Below are positions 55,397-64,000 of a DNA stretch of 64,000 nucleotides, in pieces. Every line of letters starts with the position of its first letter. The first letter of the stretch is position 1. The position numbers and the translations under genes are program-made. The stretch is from Filosporella fistucella (taxonomy: Eukaryota > Ascomycota > Leotiomycetes > Helotiales), in assembly GCA_030077755.1 (NCBI GenBank), contig JAQJZZ010000017.1:1550001-1614000 (forward strand). Direction: 5' to 3'. The notes under the pieces were generated by a model. The model worked only from the letters and a program-made list of their open reading frames with translations. It did not search any database and was not told the origin of the DNA.

Positions 55397-56867
55397 CACG
55401 ATCCTCGGCTTTATGTTATAATTGAAGAGTTGATGTAGAGATCCGTGTCTCGAAAGATGAATTGGAGAGATGAACACGAAAAGAAAGCTTCAAAGATTAA
55501 TAAAAGCCTTGTGCACTCCGCAGGCAGCAATGGCTTAGACATGATGAGGCTGGCTGAATTGGAGCTGAAAGAAGCTGTGTCACCTGACCATCCTCTAGTC
55601 TCAATTCATGTCTCCAGTCTCAATATTCGCGAGAGATACCTGCTTATCAGGAAAAATTCTTACTCTCATTGTGCCGTGGAGTACACTACCAGCCTATCGA
55701 GTTTATAAAGCATAGGTACCAATGTGTTAGACATGAGCTTGAAAGCACGTGTGAGCAACGTTCATACCTAGCCATGATCGCCAGGCGGCCGCCTTGAATG
55801 CCAGCGTCAGCATCCTCAATCCCAGTTGTATACTCTATTTACAAGTTTCAGTTGTGCATAACTCACATGCCGCCGAGAGAGGTATCTCAATTCAGGAATC
55901 GCTCAAGCATTGCCAATGGTCAACGATCGCCTTTGCTCAATCGCCTGAGTCTAATCTTATTTTCGAAATATGGTACCGAGTACTTCGGTTGGTAGGTGAT
56001 TCTCGAGTCGTGGCTTTACTCCTTCGTTTCGCGTTTATCTGGTGATGCTCTGTACGTTTGATCTGCCAAGTTGTCAGCCACGATAGAGGGGAGAGTCTTT
56101 CTCCTGATCCTCAAGGGAAGGAGTGTATCGTCGTTGGAGAAGAGAAATTTAGGCATGTTTAAAGATACGCGATAGCGCCGTGTCAACTGGCATGGCGGGA
56201 CGAAAAGTACAACATTATTACCAGCTTTTGCTACAAGTGATGAAAGGCCAATAATCTTCAAAGGCCTTTATCTCTTCCATGACCCAAACTTTTTCAAGGA
56301 ATCGAAAGCTTGCACAGCCCCAAATTGTACATGACGTTTCGAGCAAGTGTTCCCCCACCGTTCCTCGGTTTCTGCAGTTTCCGATGTCTCAAACGCGAAT
56401 TGTAGCATAACAAGCTTAATTCCCTCCACGTCTATTTTCGTTTTCGTCCAAACACCCAATAGCACTTTTCTTTAGCCTGTCACCCGAATGTTGAGCAAAG
56501 TTTAGATCTGATCTGCTCATCTTATCGGGCTGCGCCTCAAAATTTCATCCCATGCTTTGCGAAAAGAGATGTTTCGCCAGTCAAGTATGAGATTGACCGG
56601 AGATTGATGCTCTGTTTTGTAACTACCAGAGTTTCGAGTACTTTCTTTTTGATATAAACGTTAGACAGAAGTCTTCTACCTCTTGCTACCTTCACCTCTT
56701 CAACGGTGTTTACTTTCGTTCAAGCGCTGTAGCTTCATACATTCATTTATAATTCCTAAACGTATCCACTCATTTTCTCTTCAAAAGGTTCGCTTCATTT
56801 TCAATATACCTATTCCAGACACTCTTGCAACCCTACCTACTTCAATATACAAATACGACCAGAAATC
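55397..56867. other. Intergenic, about 1.5 kb, nothing supported
   Basis: Between the divergent 2EXR-like gene and the GPI-protein gene. Short frames on both strands (for example 56016-56465, minus) do not show domains or usable splice structure. The final 200 bases before ATG 56868 are pyrimidine-rich and likely the leader of the wall protein gene. Confidence 0.35.
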
Positions 56868-57830
56868 ATGCGGTTCGCTCCTACTATTGTCCTCGCGGGC
56901 ATCATCTCATCAGCTCTTGTGTGTGCTGGAAACTCGGATTATAGCTCAACAGGTGTCAGCGGGCCGAATTCATATGAGAAAAGTTCCAATGACAATTCAA
57001 ATTATGGTTACGGCTCAAACTCGGACGCTAAATCTGGTGACAAGAGCTCGGATAAGTCATCTTATGACATGAAGTCTGGCGATGATTCCAATGGGAAGGG
57101 TTCAGACTCAAAATCAAACGAAAATAACTCTGGTTACAATTCAAATGGAAAAGGGTCTGATTCTGGGTCGAACAAATACGGGTCTGATTATGATGGATCA
57201 AAGTCAAACAAGAATGCAACAGAATCTTGTTCAAAGACCAAAGCCGCACAAGGTTATGAATCTAAGACTTACGCAAGCGAAATGTCATATGGATCGAAGA
57301 CACACGAAGTCTACAGCCAGAAGACATATGCTTCGAAAACCAAGGAGGATAACAGCGCAAAGCAGTATGCTTCAAAGACACAGGAAGGCTCCAATGAGAA
57401 GACTACGACTGTAGCAATAGTGCATTCAACTACGACTGCAGCATCTGTTTATGGCTATGAGCAAGGATATACCAAGTCCATTGTGCACACCCAGACTCAA
57501 AAGGGCGTCGAGGTAATATATTTCTATCATTTGACGTGAGATGCGCTAACAATAATATAGACTCCAGTCATTTCCATCATCTTCAGCACCGAAACGTTTG
57601 GTGCTGCAACTACTGTTGCCACATTCACAACTCCTGCCATCATCACAACAACTCCGCTCGCACCGGCTTCATTTTCCACCGTTATCTCGCAAAATACCTC
57701 CACACCAATTTTCCAACAATCCAACGCGACATCGACGCCACTGGCATTTACCGGAGGCGCCGCTAGACAAGCATTGGAGCCAATACTATTCGCCGTAGGG
57801 TCACTTAGTCTCATGGTACTTCTTCTATAA
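56868..57830 (+). CDS. GPI-anchored Ser/Lys/Gly-rich cell-surface protein
   Basis: 304 residues from two exons (56868-57512, 57561-57830), joined over a 48-nt intron (GTAATA...GCTAAC...ATATAG, phase 0). The N-terminus MRFAPTIVLAGIISSALVCAG is a signal peptide. Residues about 22-150 are a hydrophilic Ser/Asn/Asp/Lys/Gly/Tyr region with repeated KS-GD and SNGKGSDS units, then several K-TYASKT repeats. Exon 2 gives a Thr/Ser-rich stalk (TTVATFTTPAIITTTPLAP) and a C-terminal GPI signal: small residues FTGGAARQA, a short spacer and hydrophobic PILFAVGSLSLMVLLL. It should be a glycosylated wall or plasma-membrane protein, with likely O-mannosylation. No enzyme domain is present. Without the intron the protein would end early and lose its anchor. 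Confidence 0.8.
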
Positions 57831-58448
57831 CCTGACACAGATGGTGGCTTCGAATGGTCAATGGGATTGGATGATTTATGCGATATCATATTATGAACGG
57901 CGTTATGTGGGTTGGGATGTAGAGTGTAATTCCTGCGGGCTTGCGGAAGATCGGAGGAGTACTATAACTGGAATTAAAACTGATCTCGAAGATTCAGTCT
58001 CCAAGCTATACCCCATTCTCAGATGACGGCAATTAGAATAATGTAAATACGGATGCAAATTGCGGTCTTCTTATACGTTCCTCCATATACACATCATTGA
58101 GTTCAGTAACCTAGTAAAACATGCGGCCCTTGAATAACATCTCTTGCTATACCGGGTAGCTAACTGGGCGGGTGTGATATAATGTCACGTGATAGGATGC
58201 AGTCTGGTATTACTCTCGTTCACTAGGTAAGACAACTTCCTTTCAAAGTGGACATACATGCCAAGTTCTTGACCCTGGAGGTCATCATATTCTCAAGAAT
58301 TGCCGCAGGTATTTACCATTTTCGATCCAGATCACTGCTGTGTGTTCAGCGCTTATCGCGCTTAAAAAGATAGGCTGCGACAGACGAGGCTTGAATCTTG
58401 CCTTCTCGAAAAGTACCAGCCAAAGAACTCATCCTCATCACGGCCGCG
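57831..58448. other. Intergenic between GPI protein and PRP22
   Basis: 618 bp between tandem genes. Contains the end of the wall-protein transcript and the PRP22 promoter; a CACGTGA E-box-like hexamer (CACGTG) lies near 58184. No gene is supported. Confidence 0.4.
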
Positions 58449-61400
58449 ATGGATGACCTCGAGTCCTTGGAACTTCTCTCTTTGGTGTCAAAGGTGACAT
58501 CTGAACTGAGTAACCATCTTGGAATCAGCGACAAAACCCTGGCAGAATTTATCATCGCTCAACACTCACAATGCAGGTCTTTGGAGGAATTTCAGACGAA
58601 GCTGGAGGCAATGGGGGCCGAATTCCCCCAGAGTCTGATAGAGAGTGTGGATCGACTTGTCCGGACCATGCATCCAAAATACAAAGGGGGTAAAGGCGAA
58701 AGTGCGAAGGAGGGGGCGCGCAAAGCCGAAGAGAAGACGAAGGTTTTTAGAGGTCTTGCATTGCCTGACAAAGAGTTGCCATGGCAAGATGAGACTGCAG
58801 AGGATGCACCAAATGGTAGACCTGGAACTGACGCTATCGACGATACTCTTGCGCTTTTAGAAGGTCTAGAAAGCAAAGCGAAAACTGAGAGACCTGCCAG
58901 GTCCAGCCGGAAACGAAGTCGGAGCCCTGATGAAGACTACAGTCGAGGCAGGCGGAAAGATAAATACAGATCGCGATCTCGATCGGTAGAAGATAGGAGA
59001 CGCCGTGGAAATGGGTTAGAGGAGGAGGATGAATACGGACGCTCGAGAAATGGGCATAAGAGCAGCAGGCGACGACGAGATGCAGATGACCAATTTAAAA
59101 GACCACCTACACCCGAAATTGACGACGAGCCAATACTTTATAAGATCTATGATGGGCATGTCACAGGGGTCAAAGATTTTGGAGCCTTTGTCAATATACA
59201 TGGGGTTAGAGGGAAAGTTGATGGCCTTGTACATGTTTCAGCTTTGGTCGAGGGCCAACGGGTCAATCACCCATCGGATCTTGTATCGAGAGGGCAGTCA
59301 GTGAAGGTCAAGGTGGCCAAAATCGAGGGTACGAGGATAGGACTCTCTATGAAGGATGTGGACCAAGAGACTGGGAGAGATTTTGCACCACAAGCAAGGA
59401 TCGAATCCGGTGCAAACTCAGAGCGATTAGGAGGTGGTGGGTTGTTAGATGACAAGGTGCTAGTATTCGAAGGAGATATGAACAAGAATTCCCGAAAAGC
59501 AAAGAAGAGAATGACCTCTCCAGAGCGATGGGAAATAAGACAGCTTATTGCTTCCGGTGTAGTGAAAGCTTCAGACTACCCGGATCTCGACGAAGATTAT
59601 AATGCGACGTTGAATGGAGAGGGTGAAATGGAATTAGAAGAGGATGTAGACATCGAACTTCGAGAAGAAGAACCTCCTTTCCTTGCTGGACAAACAAAGC
59701 AATCCCTAGAGCTCTCGCCGATCAGAGTAGTCAAAGCTCCTGATGGATCCATGAATAGAGCCGCCATGGCTGGTACAACACTAGCGAAGGACCGGCGGGA
59801 GCTGAGGCAGCAAGAGGCTCAGGATAAAGCTGCAGAAGAGAGCTCGAAGGTGGATTTGGCGGCGCAATGGCAAGATCCCATGGCAGCACCAGATGAGAAG
59901 AAGTTCGCTAGTGATCTCAGAACTTTGAAACAAAATCCAGCGAGTGAAGAAGTCCCCGAATGGAAGAAGGCTACACAGAGCAAGGAGCAATCCTTTGGTC
60001 GAAGGACTGACATGACCATCAAACAGCAACGAGAGTCCCTGCCTGTATACAGATTCAGATCAGAGCTCATCAAAGCTGTGCACGCAAATCAGCTCTTGAT
60101 TGTTGTTGGAGATACTGGCTCCGGTAAAACAACGCAATTGACACAATACCTCGCGGAGGCAGGCTTTGCCAATAATGGGATGATTGGGTGCACACAGCCC
60201 CGCCGAGTAGCAGCCATGTCTGTGGCGAAACGGGTCGCAGAGGAAGTAGGATGTCAGCTTGGTCAGGAAGTTGGATACACCATTCGATTCGAAGACTGTA
60301 CCAGTCCAGCAACAAAGATCAAGTATATGACTGATGGTATGTTGCAGCGAGAGGTTCTAATGGATCCGGATCTAAAGAGATACTCGGTAATTATGTTAGA
60401 CGAGGCACACGAGCGTACCATTGCAACAGACGTTCTTTTCGCCTTGTTGAAGAAGACTCTCAAAAGACGCCCAGATCTGAAAGTCATCGTCACATCTGCG
60501 ACTCTAGATGCCGACAAGTTTTCTGCATATTTTAACGAGTGTCCTATCTTCTCCATTCCGGGCCGAACATTCCCGGTCGAAATCATGTACTCTCGAGAAC
60601 CGGAATCCGACTACTTGGACGCTGCCCTTGTGACTGTGATGCAAATTCACCTGACCGAGCCTCCTGGAGATATACTCCTCTTCTTGACCGGTCAGGAGGA
60701 GATTGACACAAGTTGCGAAATCCTGTTCGAACGAATGAAAGCTCTTGGACCGAGCGTCCCAGAACTCATTATCCTGCCTGTGTATTCGGCACTACCGAGC
60801 GAAATGCAAAGCAAGATCTTTGATCCTGCGCCACCAGGAAGCAGGAAAGTTGTAATTGCGACGAATATCGCAGAAACATCTATCACGATTGATCACATTT
60901 ACTATGTTATTGATCCTGGCTTCGTCAAACAGAACGCCTATGATCCAAAACTTGGCATGGACTCTCTCGTTGTGACACCTATCTCCCAAGCTCAAGCCAA
61001 GCAACGTGCTGGCCGTGCTGGTAGAACGGGTCCAGGAAAATGCTTCCGTTTATATACCGAAGCTGCTTTTCAGTCGGAAATGCTCCCAACCTCCATTCCC
61101 GAGATCCAACGCCAGAACTTGTCTCTTACAATTCTTATGCTCAAAGCGATGGGGATCAATGATCTCCTCCATTTTGACTTCATGGATCCACCACCAACAA
61201 ATACCATGTTGACAGCTCTCGAGGAACTATACGCCCTGTCAGCTTTAGATGATGAGGGTCTCCTCACTCGCTTGGGGCGAAAAATGGCTGATTTCCCCAT
61301 GGAACCATCTTTGGCGAAAGTTTTGATCGCCGCCGTTGATCTTGGTTGTTCGGATGAAATCCTGAGCATTGTTGCGATGTTGTCAATGCCTACTGTGTTC

Positions 61401-62036
61401 TACCGTCCAAAGGAGAAACAGACACAGGCCGACCAAAAGAAGGCCAAGTTTCATGATCCTCATGGTGATCATCTCACCCTACTAAATGTGTACAATTCAT
61501 GGAAGCAAAACAAATATGCAAACCCATGGTGCTTTGAGAACTTTATCCAGGCACGCTCCATGCGAAGAGCAAAGGATGTTCGGGATCAACTGGTCAAGAT
61601 TATGGAGAGGTACAAGCATCCCGTTGTATCTTGCGGCCGCAACACTCAGAAAGTTCGACAAGCGCTGTGCAGTGGATTCTTCCGGAACTCTGCGAGGAAA
61701 GATCCTCAAGAAGGGTACAAGACACTCATTGAAGGGACCCCTGTCTATCTACATCCAAGCTCTGCGCTCTTTGGGAAGCAAGCAGAATGGGTCATATATC
61801 ACACACTGGTTCTCACGAGCAAAGAGTACATGCATTGCACCACCTCCATCGAGCCGAAGTGGCTAGTTGAGGCGGCACCTTCATTTTTCAAGGTGGCTCC
61901 AACAGATAAGCTGAGTAAGAGGAAGAAGGCTGAACGGATTCAGCCGTTGTATAACAAATTTGCTGCTGAAGATGATTGGAGATTATCAGCACAGAAAAGG
62001 CAAGGGAGAGGAGGTGGTGGAGGAACTTGGGGCTGA
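58449..62036 (+). CDS. PRP22: DEAH-box splicing helicase Prp22 (DHX8)
   Basis: Single-exon, 1195-residue helicase that proofreads exon ligation and releases mature mRNA from the spliceosome. The S1 RNA-binding domain (about residues 227-310; [19 protein letters not shown]...[10 protein letters not shown]) distinguishes Prp22/DHX8 from Prp2, Prp16 and Prp43. Motif [12 protein letters not shown] is at about 554, motif II DEAHERT at about 651, SAT follows, and motif [10 protein letters not shown] is at about 852. After the RecA domains come the ratchet/HA2 and OB-fold regions ([26 protein letters not shown]). An Arg/Ser-rich stretch precedes the S1 domain ([11 protein letters not shown]). The frame extends upstream only to a TTG; ATG 58449 gives the usual [16 protein letters not shown] start. 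The C-terminus ends in a Gly-rich [10 protein letters not shown]. Confidence 0.96.
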   Translation: MDDLESLELLSLVSKVTSELSNHLGISDKTLAEFIIAQHSQCRSLEEFQTKLEAMGAEFPQSLIESVDRLVRTMHPKYKGGKGESAKEGARKAEEKTKVFRGLALPDKELPWQDETAEDAPNGRPGTDAIDDTLALLEGLESKAKTERPARSSRKRSRSPDEDYSRGRRKDKYRSRSRSVEDRRRRGNGLEEEDEYGRSRNGHKSSRRRRDADDQFKRPPTPEIDDEPILYKIYDGHVTGVKDFGAFVNIHGVRGKVDGLVHVSALVEGQRVNHPSDLVSRGQSVKVKVAKIEGTRIGLSMKDVDQETGRDFAPQARIESGANSERLGGGGLLDDKVLVFEGDMNKNSRKAKKRMTSPERWEIRQLIASGVVKASDYPDLDEDYNATLNGEGEMELEEDVDIELREEEPPFLAGQTKQSLELSPIRVVKAPDGSMNRAAMAGTTLAKDRRELRQQEAQDKAAEESSKVDLAAQWQDPMAAPDEKKFASDLRTLKQNPASEEVPEWKKATQSKEQSFGRRTDMTIKQQRESLPVYRFRSELIKAVHANQLLIVVGDTGSGKTTQLTQYLAEAGFANNGMIGCTQPRRVAAMSVAKRVAEEVGCQLGQEVGYTIRFEDCTSPATKIKYMTDGMLQREVLMDPDLKRYSVIMLDEAHERTIATDVLFALLKKTLKRRPDLKVIVTSATLDADKFSAYFNECPIFSIPGRTFPVEIMYSREPESDYLDAALVTVMQIHLTEPPGDILLFLTGQEEIDTSCEILFERMKALGPSVPELIILPVYSALPSEMQSKIFDPAPPGSRKVVIATNIAETSITIDHIYYVIDPGFVKQNAYDPKLGMDSLVVTPISQAQAKQRAGRAGRTGPGKCFRLYTEAAFQSEMLPTSIPEIQRQNLSLTILMLKAMGINDLLHFDFMDPPPTNTMLTALEELYALSALDDEGLLTRLGRKMADFPMEPSLAKVLIAAVDLGCSDEILSIVAMLSMPTVFYRPKEKQTQADQKKAKFHDPHGDHLTLLNVYNSWKQNKYANPWCFENFIQARSMRRAKDVRDQLVKIMERYKHPVVSCGRNTQKVRQALCSGFFRNSARKDPQEGYKTLIEGTPVYLHPSSALFGKQAEWVIYHTLVLTSKEYMHCTTSIEPKWLVEAAPSFFKVAPTDKLSKRKKAERIQPLYNKFAAEDDWRLSAQKRQGRGGGGGTWG

Positions 62037-62678
62037 GGTACTCCAGAACTCCACAAAATAATAACTTATACTACAACAGAATCTGCAGAGGTAGCGGAAC
62101 TGTACCCATTAAATGAACGCAATAAAGCATCGCACTTTAAATGAGTCCTGAGCCAGATAGTGCGATAGCATCTAGCTCAGGAGCTTTGATATACGGACAT
62201 AACTATTCCAGAAACGGGTTATTCCTTAAGTCCGTATTTTTTCAAACACTTTTGTGGCGCATGAAATGTAAGACCTCAATCTCGGTCCCTCGCTTTTTTA
62301 TTGTCAACGGTGATTGGTTTAGCTTATCGAGATCCCTTCTGGCGTTTTGGTCTCGGCCTTTCGGTCTTTCAGTATTCTTGGCAATATCTACCCTTTAAGT
62401 GAGCGGTCTCTTGACTTTCTATGAAATACATGATACGACTGTCCCATTCAAGCTGTGTCGCATCCCTACAAATAATCATTTTGAATTGGAGCTTTCTCCC
62501 CCGTGGAATTTCTTGCGTTTCGGCCTGGACTTTCAATTAGGCAACTATCAACCCTTTCGGCTTTGTTCTTTCGCGAGTACTACCAATCTTCTATTTTCGT
62601 CCTTCAACTCGATTTTTCAATAACGAGCGTTTCCCCCCCAGCAATTCCACCTTATTATTCTGGTACAACGACAGCACT
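62037..62678. other. Intergenic, promoter of AIF-like gene
   Basis: 642 bp between tandem plus-strand genes, T/C-rich in its second half. No domain-bearing frame is visible. Confidence 0.4.
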
Positions 62679-63932
62679 ATGACAGACACACCAATCAATT
62701 CCAAAAAACAAATCGTCATACTTGGAGGCTCATACGCTGGGCTATCTACTGCTCACTATCTCCTCAACCATGTCATTCCCCAACTGCCCGACAAGGAATC
62801 TTATCAAGTCACCCTAGTGAGCGCTGCGTCTCAAGTGATCTGTCGACCAGCCTGCCCTCGCGCTCTCATTTCAGACGAGATGTTCAACCAGGAGAAACTC
62901 TTTGTTAACATCGCCAGAGCATTCGAGCAATATCCCGAAGACAGCTTTCATTTCGTCCAGGCCACAGTGACATTCCTTGATCATAAAAGCAACACTGTCG
63001 TTGTTAAGCTAGCAACCGAAATAGAGGAGCAAATCAAGTACCATGCACTTGTCATTGCCACGGGGGCGTCTACACCATCTCCTTTGCACGGTCTCAATCA
63101 GGACGAGGAGTTTCTTCGTAAAAGTTGGTTGACATTCCGCAAAGCTTTACCTGCCGCCAAAAGTATTGTCATTTCTGGCGGTGGTCCAGCAGGAATAGAA
63201 ACAGCCGGTGAGCTCGGCGAATATCTCAACGGACGCGCGGGATGGTTCAGCGGAAGACAATCAAATCCAAAAGTCTCGATCACGGTAGTGACTTCCGGGC
63301 CGAAGATTCTACCCGGTCTCCGACCTGCTATTGCCACAAAAGCAGAGAGTTACCTGGCTAAAGTGGGAGTGACAGTCATAAAAAATTCAAGAGTTCAGGT
63401 TGTCTCTCCACCAGGTGCAGGAACAGATGATATCTCGGCCAGAGCAACAATTACTCTCAGCGATGGCAAAATTCTAGATGCAGATTTGTATATTCCAGCT
63501 ACTGGTACAAAGCCGAACAGCAGTTTCATCGATGAGGCACTTCTGGGTTCGGATGGACGAGTGGTGACTAATCATTCAACACTGCGCGTTGACAAAGCGG
63601 GGCAGCGGGTGTATGCAATTGGCGACGTATCTTCATATGCTCGACCTGCTGTGCATATCATTCTAGAAGCTATTCCCGTTCTCTGCGCAAATATCAAGCG
63701 GGACTTGTTGCAAGCAGCCGGGCATGATGAGACTGCTTTGGGCGATGATAGGATTTTCCAGGAGGATACTCGCGAGACACAGATGGTACCAATTGGGAGG
63801 AATATGGGTGTCGGTGCTGCGATGGGGTATCAGATGCCCAGCTTCTTCGTGTGGTTGATCAAAGGGAGAGATTATTGGTTATGGACCACTGGGAATCTGT
63901 GGAGTGGCAAACAATGGAAGAAAGCTTCATAA
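62679..63932 (+). CDS. AIF/FSP1-like FAD-dependent NAD(P)H oxidoreductase
   Basis: 417-residue flavoprotein of the pyridine nucleotide-disulfide oxidoreductase fold, of the AIFM2/FSP1 (AMID) type that in animals reduces quinones with NAD(P)H. First dinucleotide site VILGGSYAGLS (GGSYAG at 16-21) binds FAD; the second, ISGGGPAGIETAGELGEY (about 165-182), binds NAD(P)H; VYAIGDVSSY (about 311-320) contacts the flavin. ATG-linked ALVIATGAST is the third conserved segment. No redox CxxxxC pair is present, so it is not a disulfide reductase. A hydrophobic/aromatic C-terminus (PSFFVWLIKGRDYWLW) may touch membranes, as in fungal relatives. No mitochondrial presequence is evident. Substrate and location are inference. 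Confidence 0.88.
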   Translation: MTDTPINSKKQIVILGGSYAGLSTAHYLLNHVIPQLPDKESYQVTLVSAASQVICRPACPRALISDEMFNQEKLFVNIARAFEQYPEDSFHFVQATVTFLDHKSNTVVVKLATEIEEQIKYHALVIATGASTPSPLHGLNQDEEFLRKSWLTFRKALPAAKSIVISGGGPAGIETAGELGEYLNGRAGWFSGRQSNPKVSITVVTSGPKILPGLRPAIATKAESYLAKVGVTVIKNSRVQVVSPPGAGTDDISARATITLSDGKILDADLYIPATGTKPNSSFIDEALLGSDGRVVTNHSTLRVDKAGQRVYAIGDVSSYARPAVHIILEAIPVLCANIKRDLLQAAGHDETALGDDRIFQEDTRETQMVPIGRNMGVGAAMGYQMPSFFVWLIKGRDYWLWTTGNLWSGKQWKKAS

Positions 63933-64000
63933 GTTTGGTGGGCTTGGTAAGTTTGCTTGAAAGGAAGGGGCTTTGAGCAAGCAGGATTCGGCAGCGAAGT

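Overview
The window is nuclear DNA of a filamentous ascomycete. Protein-coding genes carry short introns (about 44-63 nt) with GTANGT-type donors, CTAAC-type branch sites next to the acceptor, and long, disordered, low-complexity proteins typical of Pezizomycotina. Overall protein flavour suggests a Leotiomycete (Botrytis/Sclerotinia-like), but that placement is inference. No rRNA, tRNA, CRISPR array or complete transposon was recognised.

Layout. 0.2-6.3 kb: mitochondrial RNA helicase SUV3 (-), an R-SNARE (+), a small spliced unknown gene (-) and a nucleotidyltransferase-fold-like protein (+). 6.5-12.1 kb: exocytic SM protein SEC1 (-), a G-patch protein (-) and a divergent short-chain dehydrogenase (+). 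12.4-24.9 kb: IML1/DEPDC5 (-), URB1/NPA1 ribosome biogenesis factor (+) and a disordered protein I interpret as a fungal 4E-T-like eIF4E partner (+). 25.4-29.1 kb: Dal5-type anion permease with an apparent 2-nt exon (+) and a GNAT acetyltransferase (-). 29.8-33.4 kb: LST4/folliculin-interacting protein (-). 33.4-39.7 kb is gene-poor, with microsatellites, imperfect repeats and a strong hairpin. 39.7-46.2 kb is an accessory island: a decayed trypsin-like (GDSG) protein, an orphan transmembrane tail, a GMC oxidoreductase pseudogene, an unrecognised open frame and one intact cytochrome P450. 47.3-64 kb returns to conserved genes: a large RGG-tailed disordered protein, ATP synthase subunit f and complex I NDUFS4 head-to-head, a 2EXR/F-box-like protein, a GPI-anchored serine-rich wall protein, splicing helicase PRP22 and an AIF-like flavoprotein.

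Functional threads: two regulators of amino-acid signalling to TORC1 (IML1 in GATOR1/SEACIT, LST4 in the folliculin complex) lie about 12 kb apart; two oxidative-phosphorylation subunits share one short promoter; and vesicle fusion is represented by SEC1 and an R-SNARE. The accessory island looks like a rearranged locus in which a possible oxidative metabolite cluster (P450 + GMC) is decaying. Exon coordinates were derived by hand from splice consensus, reading frame and remembered family sequence; none was tested by alignment or RNA data.
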